DNA of 64,000 nt, from assembly GCA_029261795.1 (NCBI GenBank), contig JAJDAP010000026.1, positions 1-64,000 on the forward strand, written 5' to 3'. This document shows positions 1-8,566 of this stretch, one piece after another. A program made the position numbers and the translations under genes. Under the pieces are notes generated by a model. It saw only the letters and a list, made by a program, of their open reading frames with translations. It did not search any database and was not told where the DNA came from. This DNA comes from Deltaproteobacteria bacterium (lineage in GTDB: Bacteria > Myxococcota_A > UBA9160 > UBA6930). The number at the start of each line of letters is the position of its first letter. The stretch's first letter is position 1.

Positions 1-517
1 GATTCGCACAGTGCTGGCCGTGCGCTTCATGTGCCGCCGAGCATTCATCAGCACGTAGCGCAGTGCATTGCGCACCTGGGTGGGCGTCTTCAACACCACA
101 TGGTGATACCGGTCCTTCAGGACCGGTCCAGAGCGCGCGAACACCCGATTCACCGCACGCGCCAGGCGCGCGCCCAGCGACTTCATTCCACGCCCAAGGG
201 CATCCGCATCCTTCGCTTCCACCAACAGCTGGACGTGATTCGCCTGGATCGAATAGTGCGCCAGCCGGAAGTCCCCGCGATCACAGGCCTTTGACCAGGA
301 GCGTTCGAGTTCACGTACGAGCTTCACGGTTCGAAGGGAGGGAACGCCATCGCGCACCTTCAGGGCGACGTGGCAGGGGAAACCGGGAAGCGAGTCCCGT
401 TCGGCGGAGATGAGGAATACCGGACCCCGCCTGCGGCTTTCGGCCGGCACCAGGCCGCTTCCCGCCCCACCCGGAGTGGGGTAGTTCGAGCTGGGTGCCG
501 GATGCCTTACGTCGCAT
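1..517 (-). pseudogene. REP-associated tyrosine (Y1/HUH) transposase, frameshifted and cut by the window edge
   Basis: The IS200/RAYT-like family makes single-strand nicks at REP hairpins with a catalytic tyrosine. The ATG at 517 opens a basic N-terminus with the family's W-G-G-x-R-x-G-A-G-R pattern. The reading frame shifts at a run of four G (plus 376-379). Restoring it gives a continuous family sequence with CHVALKVRDGVPSLR, then NHVQLLVEA, the presumed catalytic-tyrosine segment KDRYH and NALRYVLMNARRH, running off position 1. The HUH motif reads H-V-Q instead of H-x-H, which would weaken metal binding. The frameshift and the lost histidine suggest an inactive copy, although one extra G could be a sequencing error. 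Its possible target, an 89-bp palindrome, lies at 10249-10337. Confidence 0.75.
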
Positions 518-799
518 AGTGGATCCGCCGCCCCACGCCCGCTCGCGCCCTCGACCCCGACCCGAATGCCTAACATCCGCGCAAACCACCCCCTCAACAG
601 CCCTCCGGGACCCAAATCTCTAGAGCGACCTTTACCCCTCCTCGAGACATCGTTCGAGCCGCCGCAGGCCCACCGTGGGCGGATTCCTGGCAGAGGGGTG
701 GTGTCGCGTTCGAGACCCGAGGGCTGTCGAGGGGGTGGTACAGCTCGCTACCTACCAGATCGGGGCATGGTCGAGGGTGCAGGCCCTGCGCGGAGGTTC

Positions 800-2044
800 C
801 TAGACGAGCCGAATCGATTCGACCGGATCGATCCGGCCGGCGCGCCAGGCGGGGTAGATGCCGGCGAGCATGGTGGCCAGGAATGCCGCGGCCAGGATCA
901 GCAGGAAGTTCTCTGGGTAGATCTCGGCTCGGAGCACCAGCCCGACCGTCACGCCCGAGATCTCGGCACTCTCGACGCCGGCGAGGCCGCGCATGTCGAT
1001 GCCCACACGGTTCAGGTAGTAGTAGGGCCAGGCGGTCATCAGGATGCCGGCGAGGCCGCCCGTCAACGCGAGCCAGAAGCTCTCGCACATGACCAGGGCG
1101 AAGAGCCGGCGCGGTGTGAAGCCGATCGCCAGCAAGACACCGAACTCGCGCAGGCGTTCCATCACGCTCATGAATAGCGTATTGAAGATGCCGGCCGCCA
1201 CGAGTACGAGGACGAGTAGCTCCATGACGAGGGTGCCGCCGACCTTCATGGCGATGAAGCCTGCGAGTTCCGGATTGACCTGCTGCCACGCCAATGCCTC
1301 GACCTCACCCTCGAGTTCACGACCGAGCCGCGCAGCCACGACATCCGCCCGGCGCTGATCTTCGAGGAAGACGGCGACCTGCAACGTCTCGTCCGTCCCG
1401 TAACCCAACGTGTCCTTCACGAGCGCCAACGGCAACAACACGAGCCCGGAATCCGGCGTAGGCGAGCCCGTTCTCAACAGACCCGTCACGCGCACGGCCT
1501 CCTGCACGATCTCGCCATTCTTGTCCGTCACGGTCAAGACCACCCGCCGGCCGATGCCGCCACCGAGGCGCTCGGCGAGGCCGACGCCGACGATGATTCC
1601 CGGCCGGCCCGACGAGCTCTCGAAGGAACCCTCGACGATGGATTCGAGCAGTGACAGCGTCGTCTCGTCTTCGATGCCCGGATCGAAGGCGATGAATCCG
1701 GCGCCGGTACTCTTCGAGGCTGTCGCCAACATCACGTTTCCCGTGATGCGTTGAACCACCTTGTAGACATCGGGATCCGCCAACGCCAGGCGTTGCAACC
1801 CGGCTGCGCCGGAAACGTTGCGACTGAGCGTGGGCGAATCGAGATACTCCGCGTGCTGGATCGCGACATGGCCGGTCCCCATCCGCGCTGCGAGATCGAT
1901 CATGTCGCCATAGTTGGCGTCGCCGATCGCGGTCATGATCGTCGCCAGCAGGATTGCGAAGGCGATGGAGGAAGACGTAATCAGCGTGCGCCGACGTTGG
2001 CGCCAGAGGTTTCGCCATGCGGTCGCGGGAATGTTGGTTGCCAT
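800..2044 (-). CDS. FtsX/LolC-like ABC transporter permease
   Basis: This 414-residue inner-membrane protein has the MacB/LolC/FtsX layout. One membrane helix follows the start (after a basic NLWRQRRRT stretch), then comes a periplasmic domain of about 200 residues, then three C-terminal helices. The last periplasmic loop ends in AWRAGRIDPVESIRLV, the usual family C-terminus. Such permeases couple an ATPase to lipoprotein release, efflux or septal processes. It lies 15 bp downstream of a second permease on the same strand, so the two are probably co-transcribed and form a heterodimer. No ATP-binding subunit is visible downstream; it could lie elsewhere. Substrate unknown. Confidence 0.85.
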   Translation of the reverse strand: MATNIPATAWRNLWRQRRRTLITSSSIAFAILLATIMTAIGDANYGDMIDLAARMGTGHVAIQHAEYLDSPTLSRNVSGAAGLQRLALADPDVYKVVQRITGNVMLATASKSTGAGFIAFDPGIEDETTLSLLESIVEGSFESSSGRPGIIVGVGLAERLGGGIGRRVVLTVTDKNGEIVQEAVRVTGLLRTGSPTPDSGLVLLPLALVKDTLGYGTDETLQVAVFLEDQRRADVVAARLGRELEGEVEALAWQQVNPELAGFIAMKVGGTLVMELLVLVLVAAGIFNTLFMSVMERLREFGVLLAIGFTPRRLFALVMCESFWLALTGGLAGILMTAWPYYYLNRVGIDMRGLAGVESAEISGVTVGLVLRAEIYPENFLLILAAAFLATMLAGIYPAWRAGRIDPVESIRLV

Positions 2045-2059
2045 GAGAACCTCCGCCGA

Positions 2060-3292
2060 CTACTGGTGGCGCATCGCCGCGACCGGATCGACACGCGCCG
2101 CTTTCACGGCCGGAAACGCGACGGCGGCCGAAACGATCGCGATGAGCGAGGCCACCGGCCCAAGATAGGTTTCGATGCCAGCGACCGGATACCAGACCGG
2201 TTGCATCGCGATCCCGACCACGGACACACCGGTCAAGCCGCCCACGTCGAGCCCGAAGCGAGCCCAGTAGAGCAGCGTGGGAACCGCGAACACCAACCCG
2301 ATCGCCACCGCGATCGTGGCCTGGAGAGCGGCCTCCGTGGCCATCAAGGCAAAGATGCGACCCGGACCGACGCCGAGCGCCTTCAACACACCGATTTCGC
2401 GGATGCGCTCGAAGGTGGCCATCAACATCGCGTTCAGGATGAGAATCGCGACGGCCACGTAGACGATCATGTACATCAAGCCCATGGCCTGCCGGCTCGA
2501 ATCGAGCATCGAGGACAGGGTCGGATTCAGTTCTCGCCAGGTGCGCACGTCGAGGTCCGGCATCAGGCGGCGAAGTTCCACCGCGGCGGTCTCGAGGTCA
2601 CTTCCATCCGGCCTGCGAACCACGATCTGGTGGACACCCTCTTCCACGCCTACGAGCGCTCGAAGCGTCTCGGCGAGCATGAACACCCCGGCCATGTCAG
2701 TGGCGTCTCCAATCGACTTCAAGATGCCGTGGACTTCGACCAGTTCGTACGCCATGGCCCCGTCGATGCCCTGGGTCACCACCACGAGCTCGCCCCCGAC
2801 CTTCGTGCCTAACATCCGCGACAGCCGTCGACCGATCACGACGCCTTCGGGGACCGCGGGATCGAGCCAGGCCCCGGCGTCGACGTGCTCGCTGATCCGG
2901 CTCACAGCGGCATCGGCCTCGATCTCGACGCCCCGAAACTGGACGCCGGCGGAGGATTCCTCTGCCGCCACCAACCCCCAGGCGAGCAATCTCGGGCTAG
3001 CACGAAAGCCCGTCTCTCGAAGTGCCCGAACCACCGCCGCGCTGTCGTCGATGCGCGTATAGAGATCGGGATCCTTGCGGTAGCCGAGGGGCGACACCTG
3101 CGCGTCGCCCACTTCGAGTTCGACGATGTTTGCTTCCATGTCGCGCAGATAGCCTGCCAGCAACCCGGAGTAGAGAATCAGCACGAAGAGGGCCAGCGTC
3201 ATCGCGGCGATCGTCGTGCCGCTCCTTCTCGGATTGCGCCACACATTGCGCCACGCCGTGCGAAAGACATCCACGACCGGACGATAGACCAC
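2060..3292 (-). CDS. FtsX/LolC-like ABC transporter permease
   Basis: This 410-residue permease is a paralogue of its downstream neighbour, with the same topology: N-terminal helix after AWRNVWRNPRRSG, a large periplasmic domain, and three C-terminal helices ending in ARVDPVAAMRH. The ATG at 3292 is taken as start; it lies 37 bp from the divergent LLM oxidoreductase, so the promoters of both share this short spacer. It is probably the first gene of a two-gene permease operon. LolC/LolE-type lipoprotein release and MacB-type export are both possible; sequence alone does not decide between them. Confidence 0.83.
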   Translation of the reverse strand: MVYRPVVDVFRTAWRNVWRNPRRSGTTIAAMTLALFVLILYSGLLAGYLRDMEANIVELEVGDAQVSPLGYRKDPDLYTRIDDSAAVVRALRETGFRASPRLLAWGLVAAEESSAGVQFRGVEIEADAAVSRISEHVDAGAWLDPAVPEGVVIGRRLSRMLGTKVGGELVVVTQGIDGAMAYELVEVHGILKSIGDATDMAGVFMLAETLRALVGVEEGVHQIVVRRPDGSDLETAAVELRRLMPDLDVRTWRELNPTLSSMLDSSRQAMGLMYMIVYVAVAILILNAMLMATFERIREIGVLKALGVGPGRIFALMATEAALQATIAVAIGLVFAVPTLLYWARFGLDVGGLTGVSVVGIAMQPVWYPVAGIETYLGPVASLIAIVSAAVAFPAVKAARVDPVAAMRHQ

Positions 3293-3329
3293 CCTTCCCC
3301 TGAGGGCGGATCCGCGGAATCATGCATCG

Positions 3330-4265
3330 ATGCCGAAGCTTCAGGTGGGGACCCTTGCGGACGAGGTGATGCTCTACGGCGATCCCGAGCGGCGAAGGCG
3401 ACTTCTCGCTCGCGCCGCGGACGCGGGCCTGGATCATCTGTTCGTGGCCGACCACGTCAGCTTTCATCAGGGCATCGGCATGGACGGTCTGGTCCAGGCC
3501 ACGATCGCCACGAGTATCGAACCGCGACTTCCCGTCTACGTCGGGATCTACCTGCTCGCGCTGCGGCGGGTCGCCCCGGTCGCGCGCCAGATCGCGACCC
3601 TGTGCCGCGCTGCACCGGGCCGTCTGATCCTCGGCGTCGGCGTCGGGGGCGAGGACCGCCACGAGATGGAGGTCTGTGAGATCGACCCGGGCAGCCGCGG
3701 CCGCCGAACCAACGAGTGCCTCGAGGTGCTGCGGGCACTTCTCGTTGGCGAGCCCGTTCAGTATGCGGGCGAGTTCATTCAGCTCGAGGATGCCTGGATC
3801 CGACCGCCACCGGATCCGCCGGTGCCGCTGACGGTTGGCGGCCGCAGCGATGCCGCAGTGCGGCGCGCAGCCCTGCTAGGCGACGGCTGGCTGGCAACCT
3901 GGTGCTCGGCGCTTCGCTTCGCCGAGGTGGTCGCCAGGATCGACGAACTCGCCGGCGAAGCGGGCCGCGAGGGGGTCGCCTGGCGCCACGGCCTCCAGAC
4001 CTGGTGCGGGGTCGACGCCGACCGGGACAAGGCACGCGCCTTCGTCGCCGACGGCATGGAGCAGCTCTACCGGATTCCCTTCGAGCGCTTCGAGAAGTAC
4101 ACACCCCATGGCAGCGCCGAAGAAGTGGCCGAGTTCCTGGCGCCGTATGTTCGCGCCGGTGCCTCGGACTTCAACATCACGGCCCAGGCCGCCAGCAGCG
4201 AAGCCGCCCTCGATGCCACGGCCGAGATCCGAGAACGCTTGATCACGCTGACCGCGCAGTCGTAG
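3330..4265 (+). CDS. LLM-class (luciferase-like) flavin/F420-dependent oxidoreductase
   Basis: This 311-residue TIM-barrel enzyme belongs to the bacterial luciferase-like monooxygenase superfamily, which uses FMNH2 or reduced F420. Family features include the early FVADHVSF strand, a glycine-rich LILGVGVGGE segment near residue 95 and PLTVGGRSDAAVRRAA near residue 165. These resemble the F420-dependent TIGR03619/TIGR03842-type branch more than two-component FMN monooxygenases, but the cofactor is inferred. The aldehyde oxidoreductase operon starts 22 bp downstream on the same strand, so the gene may be its first member and could share its substrate pathway. Substrate not deducible. Confidence 0.8.
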   Translation: MPKLQVGTLADEVMLYGDPERRRRLLARAADAGLDHLFVADHVSFHQGIGMDGLVQATIATSIEPRLPVYVGIYLLALRRVAPVARQIATLCRAAPGRLILGVGVGGEDRHEMEVCEIDPGSRGRRTNECLEVLRALLVGEPVQYAGEFIQLEDAWIRPPPDPPVPLTVGGRSDAAVRRAALLGDGWLATWCSALRFAEVVARIDELAGEAGREGVAWRHGLQTWCGVDADRDKARAFVADGMEQLYRIPFERFEKYTPHGSAEEVAEFLAPYVRAGASDFNITAQAASSEAALDATAEIRERLITLTAQS

Positions 4266-4287
4266 ACTGGCAGCCCAGGGAGATTCC

Positions 4288-4782
4288 ATGACATCGGCGA
4301 CGCGCACCCTCCAGATCCACCCGGATCGCTGTACCGGTTGCAAGCAGTGCGAGCTGGCTTGCTCCTGGGTCCAGACCGGAACCTTCCAACCCTCGCGCTC
4401 GCTGATTCGCGTCCACGTTTTCGACGAAGAGGCGAGCTTCGCGCCCTATACCTGCTTCCAGTGTGATGAGGCCTGGTGCATGCAGGCGTGTCCGGTCAAT
4501 GCCATCGACGTGGAGCCGGACACCCAGGCCAAGGTCGTGATCGACGACGTCTGCGTGGGCTGCGGCCTCTGTGTGATCGCCTGCCCGTTCGGCACGATGT
4601 TCTTCGACCGCGGCAGTCACACCGCGGAGAAGTGTGACCTGTGCGCGGACGATCCGGCTTGCGTCCACGCCTGTCCGACGGCCGCCATCGAGTACGTCGA
4701 AGCCGATCCCGTCGGGTGGATCAGTGCCTTCGGAGAGAAAGTGGATGCGGGCCGCCGAGACAGCCTGAAAGGAGAGCTCTGA
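4288..4782 (+). CDS. aorA: Polyferredoxin subunit of aldehyde oxidoreductase (AorA-like)
   Basis: This is a 164-residue electron-transfer protein with sixteen cysteines in four ferredoxin-type groups (CTGCKQCELAC, CFQCDEAWCMQAC, CVGCGLCVIAC, CDLCADDPACVHAC), enough for four [4Fe-4S] clusters. In Aromatoleum aromaticum the AOR complex consists of an iron-sulfur AorA, a tungsten AorB and a flavoprotein AorC; this gene has the AorA role and position. A good ribosome site (AAAGGAG) for the next gene lies inside its 3' end, and its stop shares one base with the next ATG (TGATG), so the two are translationally coupled. The predicted location is the cytoplasm. Confidence 0.85.
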   Translation: MTSATRTLQIHPDRCTGCKQCELACSWVQTGTFQPSRSLIRVHVFDEEASFAPYTCFQCDEAWCMQACPVNAIDVEPDTQAKVVIDDVCVGCGLCVIACPFGTMFFDRGSHTAEKCDLCADDPACVHACPTAAIEYVEADPVGWISAFGEKVDAGRRDSLKGEL

Positions 4783-6626
4783 TGCTGAAGGGATGGACCG
4801 GGACGCTGCTGCGCGTCGACCTCACCAACGGCAACATCGAGCGCGAGGCGGTCCGTGAAGACTGGGCCCGCGACTTTGCCGGCGGGCGCGGCATCGCGGC
4901 GAGGTATCTCAGCGAAGAAGTCGATGCTCGCGTCGATCCCCTCGCCCCCGCCAACTCGATCATCTTCGCGACGGGACCGCTGACCGGAACCAACTCGTCA
5001 ACCGGCGCCCGCTACATGGTCGTGACCAAGGGCCCGCTCACGAACTGCATGACCACCTCGAACTCGGGCGGCCTCTGGGGCCCGGAGCTCAAGTTCGCCG
5101 GCTACGACCTGCTGATCCTCGAGGGCCGCTCGCCCGCGCCGGTGTATCTCTGGATCCATGACGAAGCGGTTGAACTACGCTCGGCCGAACACCTCTGGGG
5201 CAAGGGCGTGTTCGAGACCGAGGACCGGGTGAAAGAAGAGACCGGCTTCCCGGACACCCGCGTCACCACGATCGGGCCCGCCGGCGAAAACCTGGTGAAG
5301 TATGCGGCGATCGTGAACGACAAGTTCCGCGCCGCCGGCCGCAGCGGTGTCGGCGCCGTGATGGGATCGAAGAATCTCAAGGCCATCGCCGTCCGGGGCA
5401 CCGGTGCCGTCGAGGTCGCGGATCCGGCCGGCCTGATGCAGGCCCAGTGGGCGCAGAAGCACGCGCTCACCCAGGCCCCGCTCACCTCGGAGGGATTGCC
5501 CGGTTACGGAACCCTGGCGCTGATGAACGTGGTCAACGAGCACGGCGCCCTGCCCACCCGCAACTTCCAGCAAGCCCAGTTCGAGGGTGCCGAAGAGATC
5601 TCGGGCGAGCGGTTGGTCGAAACACGCCTGCAGACGAACAAGGCGTGCTTCGCCTGCACCATCGCCTGCGGCCGCGTCTCCAAGGTCTCCGAGGAAGGCC
5701 AGGGCCGCTACACCCTGAATACCAGCCCACGAAACTGGCGCGAAGCCACCGAAGGGCCCGAGTACGAGAACGCCTGGTCGCTGGGAGCGGATTGTGGGAT
5801 CGACGATCTCGACCTGATCCTCAAGGCCAACACCCTGTGCAACGACCTCGGCCTGGATCCGATCACCCTAGGCGCCACGATCGCGGCAGCCATGGAGCTC
5901 TACGAAGACGGCGTGCTCACGGACAAGGAAGTCGGCATGCCGTTGCCGTTCGGCAGTGGCGAAGCGCTGATCGCGCTCACCGAGAAGACGGCCAGTCGCG
6001 AGGGCTTCGGCGACCTGCTCGCCGAGGGTTCGAAGCGCATGGGCGATGCGCTCGGACGGCCCGACGTCTTCATGGGTGTGAAGGGCCAGGAGTTTCCGGC
6101 CTACGACCCGCGTGCGATCCAGGGAATGGGTCTCGGTTATGCGACTTCGAACCGGGGTGCCTGCCATCTACGGGCCTATACGATCTCGGCCGAGATGCTC
6201 GGTGTCGGCGACGCCGAAGGCCCCGAGAGCCCGGTCGGAAAGGGCGAACTCGCCGCGGCCTTCCAGAATGTCTCCACCGCCGTCGACGCCACCGGGCTTT
6301 GCTTGTTCCTGACCTTCGGCGTCGGGCTCGACGAGATCGCGCCGCTGATGGCGGCAGCCACCGGCCATCCCTACACGCCCGCGGAACTCGAACTCGCGGG
6401 CGAACGAATCTGGAACCTCGAACGCGTCTGGAACATGCAAGCGGGCATCACGGCGGCGGACGACACGCTACCGAAGCGAATGCTCGAACAACCGATCCCC
6501 GCCGGCCCCACCAAGGGCCAGACCAGCCGCCTCGCCGAAATGTTGCCCGACTACTATGCGGCACGCGGCTGGAGCGAAGACGGGCATCCCAGCCAGGAGA
6601 AACTCCGTGCACTCGGACTCGGATAG
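4782..6626 (+). CDS. aorB: Aldehyde:ferredoxin oxidoreductase, tungstopterin subunit (AorB-like)
   Basis: This 614-residue enzyme oxidises aldehydes to carboxylic acids (or the reverse) at a tungsten bis-pyranopterin. The ATG at 4782 is chosen over the longer ORF because it gives the family start MLKGWTGTLLRVDL and is coupled to aorA. The [4Fe-4S] ligands are visible as CFACTIAC (Cys289, Cys292, Cys296) with the distal cysteine in GLCLF (about Cys507). Family segments KGPLTNCMTTSNSGG (pterin side) and AYDPRAIQGMGLGYATSNRG are present. Length matches the family (about 605-620). Electrons probably flow through AorA to the flavoprotein encoded two genes downstream. The GTG of the next gene overlaps the final base of the stop codon. 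Confidence 0.93.
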   Translation: MLKGWTGTLLRVDLTNGNIEREAVREDWARDFAGGRGIAARYLSEEVDARVDPLAPANSIIFATGPLTGTNSSTGARYMVVTKGPLTNCMTTSNSGGLWGPELKFAGYDLLILEGRSPAPVYLWIHDEAVELRSAEHLWGKGVFETEDRVKEETGFPDTRVTTIGPAGENLVKYAAIVNDKFRAAGRSGVGAVMGSKNLKAIAVRGTGAVEVADPAGLMQAQWAQKHALTQAPLTSEGLPGYGTLALMNVVNEHGALPTRNFQQAQFEGAEEISGERLVETRLQTNKACFACTIACGRVSKVSEEGQGRYTLNTSPRNWREATEGPEYENAWSLGADCGIDDLDLILKANTLCNDLGLDPITLGATIAAAMELYEDGVLTDKEVGMPLPFGSGEALIALTEKTASREGFGDLLAEGSKRMGDALGRPDVFMGVKGQEFPAYDPRAIQGMGLGYATSNRGACHLRAYTISAEMLGVGDAEGPESPVGKGELAAAFQNVSTAVDATGLCLFLTFGVGLDEIAPLMAAATGHPYTPAELELAGERIWNLERVWNMQAGITAADDTLPKRMLEQPIPAGPTKGQTSRLAEMLPDYYAARGWSEDGHPSQEKLRALGLG

Positions 6627-6910
6627 TGCCGACGGCTCGCTTCCTCGGCATTCAGTTGCGCAAACTGGCGGGCGGAACCGAGCTCTCGCTCGAGGGCGAT
6701 ACCGTCGGCAAACTCCTCGAAGCGTTGATCGCGAAGGCTGGCCCGGAGATGGAGCACCTGCTGTTCAGCGAGGGCGGCCTCTCCCGCGATGCGCGCATCC
6801 TCAAGAACGGCCGCAACATCGGGCTGCTCGACGCGTTGGCGACCCCGCTCGAGCAACGCGACACGGTGACCGTCTACTTCTTCGGTTCGAGAAGCTATCC
6901 CGGAGGCTGA
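6626..6910 (+). CDS. MoaD/ThiS-like sulfur carrier protein, first of two in the operon
   Basis: This 94-residue ubiquitin-fold protein ends in Gly-Gly (RSYPGG), the C-terminus that is adenylated and thiocarboxylated in MoaD/ThiS carriers. The GTG at 6626 overlaps the aorB stop codon; longer ORF versions in this frame are an aorB shadow. A MoaD-type protein beside tungsten AOR genes is known in several genomes, where it is thought to serve pterin dithiolene or cofactor maturation. It is longer than the second copy, with an insertion around the central SEGGLSRDARILKNG loop typical of archaeal-type small modifier or MoaD proteins. A dedicated role for this AOR is inferred. Confidence 0.8.
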   Translation: MPTARFLGIQLRKLAGGTELSLEGDTVGKLLEALIAKAGPEMEHLLFSEGGLSRDARILKNGRNIGLLDALATPLEQRDTVTVYFFGSRSYPGG

Positions 6911-6914
6911 GCGC

Positions 6915-8279
6915 ATGACCCGACACGTAATCCTGGGAGGCGGTCCGGCCGGCATCCACGCCGTCGAAACCATCCGACAGCTCGACACGGAGGCCGACGT
7001 CACGCTCGTCTGCGACGAAGCACCGTGCGCGCGCATGGTGCTGCCGTATCACCTCGCCGGGACCATCGCACCCGGCACGCTCTTCACGACCGACGACGCC
7101 TGGGCCCTCGAGCACCAGGTCGCGCTCGAAATCGGCTGCCGCGCCCACAGGATCGATGCCGCCGCCCACAGGATCGAACTCGATGACGGCCGCTCGCTCG
7201 ACTACGACCGGCTGTTGGTCGCCACGGGTTCGAGCCCGGCACGCCCACCGATCGAGGGCCTCGACTCGCCACGGGTCGTCGACATGTGGACCGTGGCGGA
7301 TGCCGGCACGTTCCTGGAACAGGATCCCAAGGACGTCGTCATCGTCGGGGCCGGCTTCATCGGCCTGGTGATTCTCGATGCGCTGATCAAACGGGGCTGC
7401 CGCGTGCGCTTCCTCGAGATCGCGTCCGTGATCCTGCCGCGCATGCTCGACGCCAACGCGGCCGGATTGATCTCGGCACATCTTGCCAACAAGGGCATCG
7501 AGATTCTCACCGGCGAGGCGCTCTCGCAGATCGAAGACACGGGCAGCGGCTGTCGCCTCACACTGGCGGGCGGCGACACGCTCGATTGCGATCTCGTGGT
7601 GATGGCGACGGGCATCCACGCCAATCGTGGTTTCCTGGAGGGCGCCGGAATCGCCACGGACGCGGGCATCCTCGTGGACGATCACCTGCGCACGACCGAT
7701 CCCGCAATCTTCGCTGCCGGTGATGTTGCAGAGGGACCGGATCTCCTCACGGGCGGCCACGCCGTCCACGCGATCCAACCGACCGCGATCGATCACGGCC
7801 GCATCGCGGGCGCGAACATGGCCGGCCTCGACGCCGCCTACTCGGGCAGCCTCGCCATGAACGTGCTCCACACCCAGGCCCTCGAGTCCTGCAGTTTCGG
7901 ACGCTGGTCGCCGGAAGGCATGGAGAGCACGGGGCTATCGAACCCGGGCGCCGGGATCCATCGCCAATACATCTGGGAGGACGACCGGCTGGTGGGCGGC
8001 TCGCTCGTGGGCCCCACTGCTGCGGTATCGGGCGCGAACGATGCTGGGATGCTGAAAGGCCTCGTTCAAACAGGGATTTCGCTGGGAACCTGGAAGGACT
8101 ACTTGAAGGATCACCCGCTCGACCTGCGCCGCGTCTACGTCGCCAGTGGCGCGCCGAAAGCGCTGCTTTCGAGCAACCTCCTGACCGGACGGGCCTCCAC
8201 CGGGGGCGGCTATCGCTTCCCCCCGCGGCCGCCAAAGCGACCGCGCTCGACGCACCATGCCGTCCTCGTGACGCGCTGA
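6915..8279 (+). CDS. aorC: FAD/NAD(P)-dependent oxidoreductase (AorC-like)
   Basis: This 454-residue two-dinucleotide-domain flavoprotein has an N-terminal FAD motif (ILGGGPAGIHAVE), a second Rossmann motif for NAD(P)H near residue 142 (VIVGAGFIGL) and the FAD-binding GDVAEG segment near residue 275. This is the NADH-oxidase/rubredoxin-reductase fold. Placed four bases after the MoaD-like gene, it matches AorC, the subunit that lets NAD+ act as electron acceptor in the AOR complex of denitrifying betaproteobacteria. The C-terminal 40 residues are basic and proline-rich (PPRPPKRPRS) and may be a lineage-specific tail. Confidence 0.85.
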   Translation: MTRHVILGGGPAGIHAVETIRQLDTEADVTLVCDEAPCARMVLPYHLAGTIAPGTLFTTDDAWALEHQVALEIGCRAHRIDAAAHRIELDDGRSLDYDRLLVATGSSPARPPIEGLDSPRVVDMWTVADAGTFLEQDPKDVVIVGAGFIGLVILDALIKRGCRVRFLEIASVILPRMLDANAAGLISAHLANKGIEILTGEALSQIEDTGSGCRLTLAGGDTLDCDLVVMATGIHANRGFLEGAGIATDAGILVDDHLRTTDPAIFAAGDVAEGPDLLTGGHAVHAIQPTAIDHGRIAGANMAGLDAAYSGSLAMNVLHTQALESCSFGRWSPEGMESTGLSNPGAGIHRQYIWEDDRLVGGSLVGPTAAVSGANDAGMLKGLVQTGISLGTWKDYLKDHPLDLRRVYVASGAPKALLSSNLLTGRASTGGGYRFPPRPPKRPRSTHHAVLVTR

Positions 8280-8281
8280 GC

Positions 8282-8536
8282 TTGGAGGTTCAGATCCGCC
8301 TGTTCGCCAGCCTGCGGGAATGTCTGCCACAGGAACTGCGCGGAGTCACGACGCTGGAACTCGCCGAGGGTGCCAGCGTGGTCGACGTCATCGAACACTT
8401 CGCGATCGAACGTCGGCTGGCGCAGATGGTGCTCGTCAACGGCGTCCAGATCTCGCGACGTTTCGAGGAGCGCCAGGCGCACAAGCTCGCGGCCGGCGAC
8501 ACCGTCAGCATCTTCCCGCCAGTCGCCGGTGGTTGA
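8282..8536 (+). CDS. MoaD/ThiS-like sulfur carrier protein, second copy
   Basis: This is an 84-residue ubiquitin-like carrier beginning VQIRLFASL, the classic MoaD N-terminal strand, and ending in Gly-Gly (PPVAGG). A TTG at 8282 is used as start because it places that strand at the expected position; no strong ribosome site is visible, so translation probably depends on coupling to the aorC stop two bases upstream. It differs clearly from the first MoaD-like protein, so the operon carries two non-identical sulfur carriers. One may serve the pterin and the other another sulfur transfer. Confidence 0.8.
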   Translation: MEVQIRLFASLRECLPQELRGVTTLELAEGASVVDVIEHFAIERRLAQMVLVNGVQISRRFEERQAHKLAAGDTVSIFPPVAGG

Positions 8537-8566
8537 CCTATTCTGCGGCTTTCCGAAGGAGATCCC

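Noticed and set aside
518-799. Possible gene between the transposase remnant and the permease
   Set aside because: Only short shadow ORFs; no ribosome site or protein-like stretch.
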